Shown: positions 16,601-28,049, counted from the stretch's first letter. The stretch: 29,309 bases of DNA from Opitutia bacterium (GCA_947465345.1 CANHZL010000010.1:1-29309), one strand, 5' to 3'. The notes: generated by a model from the letters alone, not told the origin. Numbers and translations are program-made.

Positions 16601-18046
16601 TTAGTCGTGGCGGCCAGCGGAAGCCGGCGCGGAAGATTTGAGGATCATGCCGAAAGCGTTGAGGGCGAAAGCGACGTGGCCGACGAGGAGCAGGACCGCC
16701 GAGACGCTGAGAGCGACGTTCCAGGAGGAACCAGCCTTGGCGACCTGCTGGAAGGAGACGGAGGCGTCAGCAAGCTGCTTGCCGCTTTCCCAGCCGCCGA
16801 AGAGCAAGGCGACGCACGAAACAACGGCGCCGAGGGCGGTGGCCCAGAAATGCACGTGGACGAGTTTGGCGGAGGGCCAGAGGGACCCGGTAAGGCGAGG
16901 CAGCACGAAGTAAGCAGCGCCGAAAAGCACCATCGTGGCGAACGCGTAGACCAGGAGCTGCTCCTGTCCGGCGGCGAAGGACGTGAAGCGGACCACGGCG
17001 TTGGTACCGCGGAAGCCGAAGACCGCGTTGAGCACGCCGAAGAGCGTGAAGGCGACGGCACCAAAGCTCACGAAGCGCAGCGTCGTGTCGTTCCAGGCGC
17101 GGGACCATCCACCCTCGGAGGAGAGCGTGCCGTGGAAGTTGATGGCGGTAACGATGACGGGGACGATCAGCATCGCCCCAGCGACGACACCGATGGACTG
17201 GAGCCAGAGCGGCACTGGGGCGCCGATGAGGGCGGCCGGACCCGTCCAGCTGGCAAAGAGGAAGAACGTCCAGAAACCCACCGGTGCTAGGTAGTAAGCA
17301 CTGATGGTGCGACCGAGTACCTTCGGAAGGAAGTAGTAGACGGCGGCGAGAGCTGAGGCGCCGAACCAGAGCAGCAGAAGATTCGAGACGAACCAGCTAT
17401 GGGCGATAGCCTGGACGACGCCTGAGGCTGGCTGCCAGAGGATGAGCAGCTGGGCCAAGAGGTAGGTCAGCGGGAAGGCGAAGGAGGCGCCAACCACGAA
17501 CCACTGCGAAGCAAAGGTGTGACCGGTGGGGCGACGGGCGAAGGCGACGATCGGCCAGAAGCCGGCCAGCAGGAAGGCGACGGCGAGGACCGGACCGACT
17601 TCGCGAGGGAATTCCAGGAGACCGAAGCCCGTCTGATTACCGGCGAAGATCTGGATTACGCCGTAAGTGAGGGCGAGGTTCCAGACCGCACCACCCAGGG
17701 TAGCGAGCCAGCCGTTACGGAGCTCGAACCGACCGAGCTGAGAGAGCAGCCACAGGTTCAGGGCGAAGAAGGCGTTGAAGCCCCAGCCATAGACGAACAG
17801 GTTGTGCTGGGCGGCGGCGACGTGGCCGTAGGTGAGGATTTCACAGCCACGGAAAGGACCACCAGCAGGCGAGCCCTGCTGAAGCGCGGCGATCACCCCG
17901 AGGACGGAGGCCGCGAGCAGCCAAATCACCGCGGAGACGAAGAAGAGAAGGAACGGCCCACGGAGCATAGCCTCGGTCCGCGTGGGGCGGGAGTCGCTTT
18001 CGGGGGGACGGCCCTGCGGGCGGCCAGAACGATTTTCCTGAGTCAT
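16601..18046 (-). CDS. CcoN-like haem-copper oxidase subunit I homologue without metal ligands
   Basis: This 481-residue protein has about twelve membrane helices and aligns with cbb3 oxidase subunit I. The framework is well kept: YYFLPK (237-242), FW...W.GP (258-270), Y..LPRL (379-385) and HFW (399-401). By eye, without gaps, the catalytic residues are replaced. The helix II haem b histidine aligns with Q80, followed by H81. The first copper histidine is S221. The cross-linked tyrosine is A265. The copper histidine pair after WxGP is A271-A272. The helix X GHVH haem ligands are GQEQ (Q361, Q363). It therefore should not reduce oxygen or nitric oxide. It lies between a cytochrome c and the CcoO-like gene in the actABCDEF operon. 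A structural or electron-relay role is inference. Automatic annotation would probably call it an oxidase. Confidence 0.85.
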   Translation of the reverse strand: MTQENRSGRPQGRPPESDSRPTRTEAMLRGPFLLFFVSAVIWLLAASVLGVIAALQQGSPAGGPFRGCEILTYGHVAAAQHNLFVYGWGFNAFFALNLWLLSQLGRFELRNGWLATLGGAVWNLALTYGVIQIFAGNQTGFGLLEFPREVGPVLAVAFLLAGFWPIVAFARRPTGHTFASQWFVVGASFAFPLTYLLAQLLILWQPASGVVQAIAHSWFVSNLLLLWFGASALAAVYYFLPKVLGRTISAYYLAPVGFWTFFLFASWTGPAALIGAPVPLWLQSIGVVAGAMLIVPVIVTAINFHGTLSSEGGWSRAWNDTTLRFVSFGAVAFTLFGVLNAVFGFRGTNAVVRFTSFAAGQEQLLVYAFATMVLFGAAYFVLPRLTGSLWPSAKLVHVHFWATALGAVVSCVALLFGGWESGKQLADASVSFQQVAKAGSSWNVALSVSAVLLLVGHVAFALNAFGMILKSSAPASAGRHD

Positions 18047-18065
18047 CGGTAAAGGAAGTGCGGGG

Positions 18066-18807
18066 TTATTTGAGGCCGAGTTCGGCGGTGGTCCACATCG
18101 CCGTGCGACCAGCGGTAGCAGCTCGGACGGCCTTCACCTGATCGACGGAGACCGGGTTGCCCTTGTTGCCGAAGCTCTGGCGGACGTAAGTGAGGACGTC
18201 GGCGATATCGCCGTCGCTCACGCCCGGCACCGGAGGCATCATGCTGTTGTAGGTCGTGCCTCCGACGGTGATCGGACCCATGAGGCCTTGCAGGATGAAC
18301 TTAATCGGTAGCTCAGGATTACCAACGACGATGGGCGTCTCAGCGATCGACGGGAAGACAGGAGGGAGTCCCTTCCCCGTCGGTTGGTGGCAGGCAATAC
18401 AGGTGCGCGAATAGACGGCGAGGCCACGCTTCATCTGTTCGTCGGAAGCCTTCACAAACACACCGGCAGCGGCGGGAGCAGCGGCCGGAGCCGGAGCGGC
18501 GGCGGCCTGGATTTTAGCGACGATTTTGACGTCAGCGGCGATGAGGGCGGCGGCGTCCTTGACCGGAATGCGGTACGTGCCATCGGCGTTGCGGCCGGGC
18601 TCATTGATGAGGGCGGTGCCCTTCTTCGCGTTCTCGGCACGCAGGGCCTTCTGGGCCAAGCGACGTTCTGCATCACCGTTAGGTGCCTTGCGGACTGAGA
18701 GGTAGACGTAACCCGTTACGATCAACGCGGCCGCGACGAAGCAGACGAGGCGCAGCCAAGAGGCGATCTGGCCGGGAAGAAGCGGGCGGCCCCCGGAGGA
18801 AGGTTGT

Positions 18808-18815
<8 letters not shown>
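18066..18815 (-). CDS. Membrane-anchored monohaem cytochrome c downstream of actF
   Basis: The ATG at 18815 gives 249 residues starting MSEQPSSGGR. A longer frame reads back into actF with unrelated sequence. One membrane helix spans about 20-41. A linker follows with a TYRIPVKDAAALI stretch and an alanine-proline-rich hinge at 104-118. The class I haem domain has CIACH at 139-143 and a methionine pair at 192-193 (SMMPPV). It overlaps the end of actF by eight bases, so it is translationally coupled to alternative complex III. The haem domain is a clear relative of the cytochrome at 15368-16057. It is a good candidate for the immediate electron acceptor of the complex, which is inferred from position. 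Confidence 0.88.
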
Positions 18816-20079
<1,264 letters not shown>

Positions 20080-20086
20080 ATGCGAA

Positions 20087-20803
20087 TTACTTGATTTGGG
20101 CCTTCACGGCGGCAGGGACGAGTTCGGGCGGGCAGTTCTGCGAGAGTTGCAGGGCGCGCACGTAGGCGACGATGGCCCAGCGCTCCTCAGGGGAGAGCTT
20201 GTCGCCGTAACCCATCATGGTGTTCTTTCCGTTGGTGATGACGTCGAAGATCTGACCATTCGGATAGGCGCGGATGATCGGGGTCTGGAGGCTCGCAATC
20301 GTGACGATGGCAGCGTCGCCTTCGATGGCGGAGCGGACCTTCATGATGCCGTTACCATCGGCCGCCTGACCGTGGCAAACGGCGCAGTAGATCTGGAACT
20401 TGCCGCGGCCTACATCGAGCGTGGACTGGCTGACCTTATAGTCGTTGAGCTTGCCGTCTTTGGCGAAGGTCAGTGACTTCTCGGGGAAACCGGCGAGGAA
20501 GGTGCCCTTGGCGTCCTTGCCGATGACGAAGGAGGGGTTCTGGGATTCGGCGCGACGGAAACCGGCCGAGAAGACCTTGGTCGGCTCGAGGCCGGTGCCA
20601 CGGGCGACCGTACCGGCGACGGGCGGACGCGCGTCGCGGCCGTCGGCGAAGAAGGCGTTCTCCCCCTGGGCCTTGTACTTGTTCTGGTAGTCCATGTCGT
20701 CGAAGACATAGACGGGCGTGTCCTTGGACTTCTTGCCCTGGAACCCGAGGAAGCTGATCGTGGCGACGACAGCGACGGCGAGGAATGCGAGATAGCGGCT
20801 CAT
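20087..20803 (-). CDS. actE: Alternative complex III subunit ActE (monohaem cytochrome c)
   Basis: This 238-residue protein has an N-terminal hydrophobic anchor or signal (residues 5-21). The ActE-specific stretch FFADGRDARPPVAGTVARG lies around 51-69, and a monohaem domain has CAVCH at 140-144 with M196 or M197 as probable sixth ligand (NTMMGYG). Unlike lipid-anchored versions, no cysteine follows the hydrophobic segment, so the protein is probably held by its N-terminal helix or released. It passes electrons within the periplasmic part of the complex. It lies 8 bases before actF and 9 bases after actD. Confidence 0.93.
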   Translation of the reverse strand: MSRYLAFLAVAVVATISFLGFQGKKSKDTPVYVFDDMDYQNKYKAQGENAFFADGRDARPPVAGTVARGTGLEPTKVFSAGFRRAESQNPSFVIGKDAKGTFLAGFPEKSLTFAKDGKLNDYKVSQSTLDVGRGKFQIYCAVCHGQAADGNGIMKVRSAIEGDAAIVTIASLQTPIIRAYPNGQIFDVITNGKNTMMGYGDKLSPEERWAIVAYVRALQLSQNCPPELVPAAVKAQIK

Positions 20804-20812
20804 GGGTGCGGA

Positions 20813-21355
20813 TTAGTCGCGGATGACGATGATCTCCTGGCCGCCGAGCGACTGGAGAAAGTTACGCGACTCATCGAGGTGGAACTGCGGGTCGCGGGCC
20901 TCGAGGACGATCATGAACGTATCGTCCGACACGCGGGCGAAGTTCGGGAGATCGAACAAGGGATGGTTGTGGCGAGGCAGGCGGTTAAAGATGAACTGGC
21001 CGAAGAACGTACCGAAGGCGGCGAACAGAATCGTGCACTCGTAGAGCACTGGGAACGGGAAGATTACGCTCCAGTAGGGCTTGCCGCCGACAATCAGCGG
21101 GTAGTCGTACGAGTTCATGTACCAAGTAAGGAGACAGCCGGTAATGAAACCGGTGACGCCGCCCAGCAGGGTCAGGCGCGGGACGGGCGAGCGAGGCAGG
21201 CCCATGGCCTGGTCCATGCCGTGGATCGGGAAAGGCGTGTGCACGTCCCAGTTCTTCCAGCCGGCATCGCGCACCTTCTCGGCGGCGTGAAACACGTCGG
21301 AGACCTTGCGGAAGGTGCAGGCCACGCCGTGGATGCGTTCGTTGCGTTCGTTCAT
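20813..21355 (-). CDS. actD: Alternative complex III subunit ActD (DUF3341)
   Basis: This 180-residue protein carries a cytoplasmic N-terminal part with GVACTFRKVSDVFHAAEKVR and WDVHTPFPIHGMDQAMGL, both typical of the ActD/DUF3341 family. A membrane hairpin follows with helices around residues 58-78 and 95-117. The C-terminal stretch TFMIVLEARDPQFHLDE has the family pattern. ActD is a small membrane subunit without cofactors. It begins 19 bases after actC. No deviation from the family was seen. Confidence 0.93.
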   Translation of the reverse strand: MNERNERIHGVACTFRKVSDVFHAAEKVRDAGWKNWDVHTPFPIHGMDQAMGLPRSPVPRLTLLGGVTGFITGCLLTWYMNSYDYPLIVGGKPYWSVIFPFPVLYECTILFAAFGTFFGQFIFNRLPRHNHPLFDLPNFARVSDDTFMIVLEARDPQFHLDESRNFLQSLGGQEIIVIRD

Positions 21356-21374
21356 GGTCGTTGGGCGGCGGAAA

Positions 21375-22784
<1,410 letters not shown>

Positions 22785-22806
22785 GGGACGGGTAGTCGTT
22801 TAAGGG

Positions 22807-25800
22807 TTATTTGGCGTGATGCTCGGCGCCGTGGGCGGGCTTCGCGTGGGTATCGCCATGCGGCGCCGCACCGTGCGCCGGAGCGCCGTGTGATTCGCGG
22901 CCGGTCATCTCGACGCGGGAAAGCGGGACGAGGTTGGCTCCAGGCATACGGAGGTTGAGGTTACGCAGCTTGGCCTGGTAGGTCGTGCGCGGGCGGGTGT
23001 TGAGGTAGGTCAGCGCGCCGTAGGAACGGGTCGAGGCCTTGGCCTTGGCGACGCGGGACTTCGGATCGGTGATGTCGCCGAACTCGATCGCGCCGGCCGG
23101 GCAAGCCTGCTGGCAGGCGACTTGGATGACGCCGTCGCGGACGTTGATGTCGGCCGAATTGCGGGCGCGGACCTTGGCCTGGATTTTGGCTTCCTGGATG
23201 CGCTGGACGCAGTAGGTGCACTTTTCCATGACACCGCGCATACGCACGGAGACGTCGGGATTCTTCTGCAGCTGCGGCAGGTCGGCCGGATCCTTGACGG
23301 CCTTCTCAGGTCCGAGCGGACCTTCGTAGTAGTGGCCGTCGACGCGCTTGTTAAAGTCGAGGAAGTTGAAGCGACGGACCTTATAAGGGCAGTTGTTCGC
23401 GCAATAGCGGGTACCGATGCAACGGTTATACGCCATGGTGTTGAGACCTTGGTCGTCGTGGACGGTGGCGTTGGCGGGGCAAACGGTCTCGCACGGGGCG
23501 GTTTCGCAATGCTGGCAGGCGACACCCATGAAGGTGACCTGCGGGTCTTCGGGGATCGCGTTGCCGGCGGCGGCGCGGCCGTCGAAGAAGTAGCGGTCCA
23601 AACGGATCCAGTGCATGTTGCGCCCCTTGAGCACCTGCTCGCGGCCAACGACCGGGATGTTATTCTCGGACTGACAGGCCGTCACGCAGGCGTTGCAACC
23701 CGTGCAGGTGTTGAGGTCGATCGACATGCCCCACTGCTGGAGAGCGGGGAATTCGGATTCGTGACCCTTCCAGACGGCGACGTTCGGAGCGACGGAGTGG
23801 GCCGGGTGCTCGTAGGCGGAGTTACCACGAGGCGTGGTGATAGCCTTGAGGGCCGGAGCCATCGCCCCGTCCTTGCCGTAAACGGCCGGAGCGTGTCCAT
23901 CGATACCGAGCTTGGCGAAATTCTCGTTCTTCTTCAGGTCCTCGACGTTGCCTTCGCGGACAATGTCGCGGCCTTCCATGGACCAGTGGTCCTGCATATT
24001 ACCCACGGCGACGGTGGCGCCGGTGAGCGTGAGCTTTACGCCGGTACGGACGGCGGATTCGGAAGCGGAGACGAAAGGATAGACATCGAAACCGTTACCG
24101 ACGGTGCGACCAGCGAGGCGCTCAGGGACGCGGGTGGCGACGCGGCCGCCGACGCGGCGACCGAAGCCGAGCTGCAGGCCGACGGTGAAGTCAGCCATAC
24201 CCGGCATAATGAAGAGCGGCCCGGTGACGGTCTTGTCACCGAGGGTCAGCGTGGCGACGCGGCAGATGAGGCGGCCATCGACGAGCTGGTTGATGTTACG
24301 GTTGAGCGCGCCGGTGTGCAGGAAGTCGGCTTCACCACCGATCTTATTGATGAATGCTTCGGACGGCTCGATGGCGAGCTTGGCGGCGAACTTCGGGCTG
24401 ACGAGGATGACGTTTTCCCAGACCGTCTTGGTCATGGGATCCGGAGCCTCGGCGAGCCAGCCGTTGTTGGCGTACTGACCGTCGCCCGAGTGGACGCTCG
24501 GCACGAGGCGGACTTCGAGGGAGTCGAAAGAAAGGGCCGGAACGGCGAAGGCCTTGATCTGCTCGGCGCCGACGGCGGGCTTGGCGGCGGCGAAAGCGGT
24601 GCCGGCGAGGACGCCTTCGGCGAGCCAGGCGGCGAAAGCTTCGTCGGAGGCATTCTTCGACAGCGCATTGAAGGTCTCGCGGACGAGCGCGTGCGCGTCC
24701 TTGTCGGAGCCGGCGAACGGAGCGAGGACGTCGAGTTCGGTGACCGTCGCGAAGAGCGGATCGATCATCGGCTGCACCGGAACGTAAACGCCGCTGAGCG
24801 TGCGACCATCGGACCAGCTCTCGAGGTAGTGCGAAGAGGCGAGGAAGGTACCACCCGCGGCCTTCACGGCGGCGGAGGTCTCGTCGAAGGAGGCGCCGTG
24901 GTAGCCGAGGCGAACGACGGTCTTGGCGGCCTTGATGGCGGCGCCGAAGTTGACGTCGGCCGGTGCGTCGTAAGCGGGGTTGCCGCCGAGGATCACGAGG
25001 GTTTCGGCCGGCTTGGCGGCGAGAGCGGCGATCGTCAGCGACGACGGAGCCGGAGCCGCGACGTACTTGACGGCGGCACCGAGGGCCTGGTTCGCGAGGA
25101 AGACGGCGCGGTGCGCGTCGGCGGAAAGATGGTCACCGGCGACGATGAGGGCTTCGCCCTTGGCTGCGACGAGGTCGGCGACGCATTCGGTCACCCACTT
25201 CGCGTCGACGTTGATGCCAGACACCTTGCCCTTGAGGGAGGAAGCGGCGGCGTTGCTGGTCTTGGCGAGGACTTCGGCGGCGAAGAGAATCGCGAGGCCG
25301 GAGATATGCGAGGATGAGGCGCGGAGACGGTGATCGGCGGCGGCGCCGGTCAGCGAGAAGGTGGATTCGACGACGTAGAGACGCGTCATCTTCTCGGCCT
25401 GCTCGGCCGTGTCGGCGCGGCGGGCGGAAGAATAGGCGCGGGTGTCTTCGACGGTCGTATCATGCGCACCGAGGAAATCGCGGTCGAGGCTCAGCACGCG
25501 GCGAGCCTTGGCGTAATCGGGCAGAGCACGGGCACCGAGCACGCGCTCGGCGCTGTTCTGCTCGACTGGCGTGTATTCGACCCAGCGAGCCTTCGGGTAG
25601 GCGGCCTTGAGGCTGGCGACGAGACGGGCGCGCGTCGGCGAAGTGGACGGACGGGCGAGGAACGCGAGACCGGCGCCGGCGTTGGCCTTGGCGGAGGTGG
25701 CGAGACCGCGTACGAACGCACGAGCGGCGGCAACGGAAAGCACGGAGCCGTCGGCGGCGACGGAGGCCTGCGCGCGATCCGGATCATACATGTCGAGCAC

Positions 25801-26235
25801 GCTGGCCTGGGCGAACTTCGAGGAAGCTCCGCCGTTGGCGCGATGGCTCGGGTTACCTTCGATCTTGGTCGGGCGATGCTGATGCGTCTCGACGAGAATC
25901 GGCTGGTTGGCGAATTCGCCAGGGAAGGAGGAGGCGTAGTACGTGGCGACGCCAGGAATCGTGTTCTCAGGCTGCTTGGCGTATGGAAGCGTATGGTTAC
26001 GGGGCTCGCGGCAACCGGCGAGGCCGAGGCCGGCGAGGCCGAAAGAAGCTCCCATGAGCATGAGGAACTCACGACGCTCGACGCTGGTGATGGCGGAGGC
26101 ACCTTCGACGAACTCGCGTTCGGCGCGGGTACGGAACTCGGGCGACTTGTTACGCTCTTCGAGGCTGCGCCAGTAAGAGGGACCAGTCGGCTCGCCGGGC
26201 TGGGCCACGGGGTGTTCAAAAACTTTCTTGCTCAT
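22807..26235 (-). CDS. actB: Alternative complex III subunit ActB (molybdopterin-type domain fused to Fe-S domain)
   Basis: This 1142-residue periplasmic subunit begins with a polar region containing the ActB-type stretch PSYWRSLEERN. A twin-arginine segment RREFLMLMGASFG (R54, R55) follows, then a lipobox-like LAGC with C75. Residues about 80-830 resemble the molybdopterin oxidoreductase fold, which in this family usually has no cofactor. The Fe-S part has CTGCNACVTAC (about 842-852), CQHC...CETVCP (about 905), CIGTRYCANNCP (about 940) and CTYC with CQQACP (about 1005-1045). That makes fifteen cysteines, matching three 4Fe-4S and one 3Fe-4S cluster. The C-terminus is a histidine-rich tail with seven histidines in about 30 residues, which I do not consider standard. 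It starts 18 bases after actA. Confidence 0.95.
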   Translation of the reverse strand: MSKKVFEHPVAQPGEPTGPSYWRSLEERNKSPEFRTRAEREFVEGASAITSVERREFLMLMGASFGLAGLGLAGCREPRNHTLPYAKQPENTIPGVATYYASSFPGEFANQPILVETHQHRPTKIEGNPSHRANGGASSKFAQASVLDMYDPDRAQASVAADGSVLSVAAARAFVRGLATSAKANAGAGLAFLARPSTSPTRARLVASLKAAYPKARWVEYTPVEQNSAERVLGARALPDYAKARRVLSLDRDFLGAHDTTVEDTRAYSSARRADTAEQAEKMTRLYVVESTFSLTGAAADHRLRASSSHISGLAILFAAEVLAKTSNAAASSLKGKVSGINVDAKWVTECVADLVAAKGEALIVAGDHLSADAHRAVFLANQALGAAVKYVAAPAPSSLTIAALAAKPAETLVILGGNPAYDAPADVNFGAAIKAAKTVVRLGYHGASFDETSAAVKAAGGTFLASSHYLESWSDGRTLSGVYVPVQPMIDPLFATVTELDVLAPFAGSDKDAHALVRETFNALSKNASDEAFAAWLAEGVLAGTAFAAAKPAVGAEQIKAFAVPALSFDSLEVRLVPSVHSGDGQYANNGWLAEAPDPMTKTVWENVILVSPKFAAKLAIEPSEAFINKIGGEADFLHTGALNRNINQLVDGRLICRVATLTLGDKTVTGPLFIMPGMADFTVGLQLGFGRRVGGRVATRVPERLAGRTVGNGFDVYPFVSASESAVRTGVKLTLTGATVAVGNMQDHWSMEGRDIVREGNVEDLKKNENFAKLGIDGHAPAVYGKDGAMAPALKAITTPRGNSAYEHPAHSVAPNVAVWKGHESEFPALQQWGMSIDLNTCTGCNACVTACQSENNIPVVGREQVLKGRNMHWIRLDRYFFDGRAAAGNAIPEDPQVTFMGVACQHCETAPCETVCPANATVHDDQGLNTMAYNRCIGTRYCANNCPYKVRRFNFLDFNKRVDGHYYEGPLGPEKAVKDPADLPQLQKNPDVSVRMRGVMEKCTYCVQRIQEAKIQAKVRARNSADINVRDGVIQVACQQACPAGAIEFGDITDPKSRVAKAKASTRSYGALTYLNTRPRTTYQAKLRNLNLRMPGANLVPLSRVEMTGRESHGAPAHGAAPHGDTHAKPAHGAEHHAK

Positions 26236-26253
26236 CGGAAAAGGGTGGTGGGA

Positions 26254-26955
26254 TTAGCGGTGGCAGCCCGAGCAGCTCTGGGGCGGATTGACCTTCCAGT
26301 CGTGGACGAACTTCGTGCCGGCAGCGGTCTGGGCGGCGGGCGAAGCGGCCTTGTAGGCGAGGTCGGTGACCTTGTCGACAGGGCGAAGCACCTGCTCCGG
26401 ATTGCGGTGACACTCGAGGCAGAAGGACATGTTGAGGGACTTCTGCTGGCCGACGACAACCTGCTGGTCGATGCGACCGTGGCACTCGACGCAGCTGACG
26501 CCACGGTTCACGTGCACGGCGTGATTGAAGTAAACGTAGTCGGGAACTTTGTGGACCTTGACCCAGCGAATCGCTTCGCCGGTCTCCATGCTCTTCTTCA
26601 CGAGCGCCAGCGCGGGGCTGTCGGGCTTCACCTGGCTATGGCAGTTCCAGCAGGTGCTGGTCGTCGGGACGTTCGAGTGGCCGGACTTATCGACGAAGTT
26701 GTGGCAATAGCGGCAATCGAGGCCCAAGACGGAATCGGGTCCGGCGTGGAAGGAGTGATCGAAAGCGACGGGCTGATCCGGCGTGTATCCGACGTTCAGA
26801 TACTTGTTGGTCGCGTACTCGTTGACCGCGGCAGCGACGACCACGCCCGTGATGAGCAGGCAGACGATGATCTGGAAAGGGGCGGCGTTGACGGCCCGGG
26901 CGAAGAAGTTGCCACGGGGGGCCGGGCGGTTGAGGAAATCGAGGAGTTTGCGCAT
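26254..26955 (-). CDS. actA: Alternative complex III subunit ActA (pentahaem cytochrome c)
   Basis: This 233-residue protein is anchored by an N-terminal helix (about 26-44) and faces the periplasm. Five CxxCH haem sites are present at C81-H85, C102-H106, C155-H159, C179-H183 and C228-H232, the number expected for ActA. The family stretch QPVAFDHSFHAG lies before the first haem, and FNHAVHVNRGVSC before the third. It is the first gene of the operon and forms a haem wire from the Fe-S clusters of ActB towards ActE or external cytochromes. The gap upstream of its ATG is the only long non-coding stretch before the operon. Confidence 0.95.
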   Translation of the reverse strand: MRKLLDFLNRPAPRGNFFARAVNAAPFQIIVCLLITGVVVAAAVNEYATNKYLNVGYTPDQPVAFDHSFHAGPDSVLGLDCRYCHNFVDKSGHSNVPTTSTCWNCHSQVKPDSPALALVKKSMETGEAIRWVKVHKVPDYVYFNHAVHVNRGVSCVECHGRIDQQVVVGQQKSLNMSFCLECHRNPEQVLRPVDKVTDLAYKAASPAAQTAAGTKFVHDWKVNPPQSCSGCHR

Positions 26956-27208
26956 CGCGTTCAGACGAATGGATTGGCGGGTTTTTTGACCGAAGAAGCA
27001 CGAAAGGCGGAACCCCTTCGCAACCCAAATTTAAGGTGTTTTAGTCGCTTTTCAGGGGTAGGCTGGGAATTGAACCCCTAAGAACCTGTGAATTGGGTGT
27101 AAATTAGACCCATAAACACATGAATATTATTACTTTACATACTAACGATTGAATTACTTCATTAAAAGCCGCTCCTGCTTACCATTAGGCACTTTCCAAA
27201 CTATTAGA
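26956..27208 (-). promoter_or_regulatory. Probable promoter and leader region of the actA operon
   Basis: No gene was recognised in the 317 bases between actA and tpiA. The part around 27100-27180 is much richer in A and T than its surroundings and contains several weak -10-like sequences on the minus strand (for example TAATAT within the block 27121-27180). I cannot name a convincing promoter pair. As the operon has no other gap of this size, the promoter must lie here or read through from tpiA. The leader of at least 100 bases could hold further control sites. Confidence 0.4.
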
Positions 27209-27250
27209 CCAGCGAAGGGAAAGCCCTAGTGGGGCTTATCCGATCGCTGG
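27209..27250 (-). terminator. Two-stage inverted repeat downstream of tpiA
   Basis: Outer arms CCAGCGA (27209-27215) and TCGCTGG (27244-27250) are perfect. An inner pair AAGCCC (27221-27226) and GGGCTT (27232-27237) is also perfect, with loop TAGTG. On the minus strand it begins 23 bases after the tpiA stop and is followed by TCTAATAGTTTGG, which is only moderately T-rich. It probably ends or stabilises the pgk-tpiA transcript; Rho-independent termination is uncertain. Confidence 0.5.
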
Positions 27251-27272
27251 GCTAAGGAGCCAGAGACCTAGC

Positions 27273-28049
27273 TTAGCGAATCAGGGACTTCGCGGCGCTC
27301 TGAACGAGGTCCACGAAGCTCTTGGCCTCGAGGGCGGCTCCACCAATCAGGCCACCGTCGATATCATGCTCGGCCAGGAGGGCGTCGGCGTTGTCGGGCT
27401 TCATCGATCCGCCGTAGAGGATACGGACGCGTCCAGCGGTCTCGGCGCCGAACTGGGAGACGAGAAGCGAACGAATGAAAGCGTGCACTTCCTGGGCCAT
27501 GGCCGGGGTGGCGGTCTTGCCGGTACCGATCGCCCAGACCGGTTCGTAGGCAATGATAACCTGTTCGGCCTTACCTGCGGGGACTCCAGCCAAACCGAGT
27601 TCGACCTGGCGCTTCACCACAGCGTTCGTGGTGCCAGCTTCGCGCTCGGCGAGCAGCTCTCCGACGCAGAGGATAGGCTTGAGGGACGTAGCCAAGGCGG
27701 CGTTGACCTTGCGATTGATGAAGGCGTCGTCTTCGCCGAAAATCGCACGGCGCTCACTGTGGCCGAGGATTACGTGCGTGACGTGCAGGTCACGGAGCAT
27801 GGCAGCCGAGACTTCGCCGGTGAAGGCGCCGTTGGTCTTGTCATGCATGTTCTGAGCGCCCACGGCGAGGTGGGTACCTTCGGCGGCGGCGCTGACCGCG
27901 GAAAGCGCGGTGAAGGGCGGGCAGAGGACAATCTGGACGGCGGATTCGGTGCCAACGGCGGCGGCGATGGCCTTGACGAGGTCAGTGCCTTCGGTGGCCG
28001 TCTTGTTCATCTTCCAGTTACCGGCGATGAGAGGAGTGCGTTTGGACAT
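27273..28049 (-). CDS. tpiA: Triose-phosphate isomerase
   Basis: This 258-residue glycolytic enzyme interconverts dihydroxyacetone phosphate and glyceraldehyde 3-phosphate. The catalytic residues are all present: N11 and K13 in AGNWKMNK, H97 in LGHSERR and E169 in AYEPVWAIGTGK, where the last part is the mobile loop. The phosphate-binding pieces YGGSMKPDNA (from 212) and GGLIGGAAL follow. Length is normal. It is encoded 42 bases downstream of pgk on the same strand, a common pairing of lower-glycolysis genes. Confidence 0.97.
   Translation of the reverse strand: MSKRTPLIAGNWKMNKTATEGTDLVKAIAAAVGTESAVQIVLCPPFTALSAVSAAAEGTHLAVGAQNMHDKTNGAFTGEVSAAMLRDLHVTHVILGHSERRAIFGEDDAFINRKVNAALATSLKPILCVGELLAEREAGTTNAVVKRQVELGLAGVPAGKAEQVIIAYEPVWAIGTGKTATPAMAQEVHAFIRSLLVSQFGAETAGRVRILYGGSMKPDNADALLAEHDIDGGLIGGAALEAKSFVDLVQSAAKSLIR

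Noticed and set aside
16601..18046. Annotation of the CcoN-like protein as an active cbb3 oxidase or a nitric oxide reductase
   Set aside because: The copper or iron ligands and the helix X haem ligands are replaced, and no glutamate-containing NO reductase motif such as HLWVEG is present.
23122..27081. Long plus-strand open frames of 731 and 583 codons opposite actB and actA, and one of 550 codons at 21306-22958
   Set aside because: They lie fully antisense to well-supported alternative complex III genes, have repetitive Gly/Val/Asp/Glu/Arg-rich composition typical of shadow frames in GC-rich DNA, and show no known motif.
27036..27092. A tRNA-like sequence on the minus strand, GGTTCTTAGGGGTTCAATTCCCAGCC in two pieces, resembling a T-arm and acceptor strand
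   Set aside because: Only three pairs form in the T-stem, no matching 5' acceptor or anticodon arm is found upstream, and CCA is absent. No integrase or repeat supports an attachment site.
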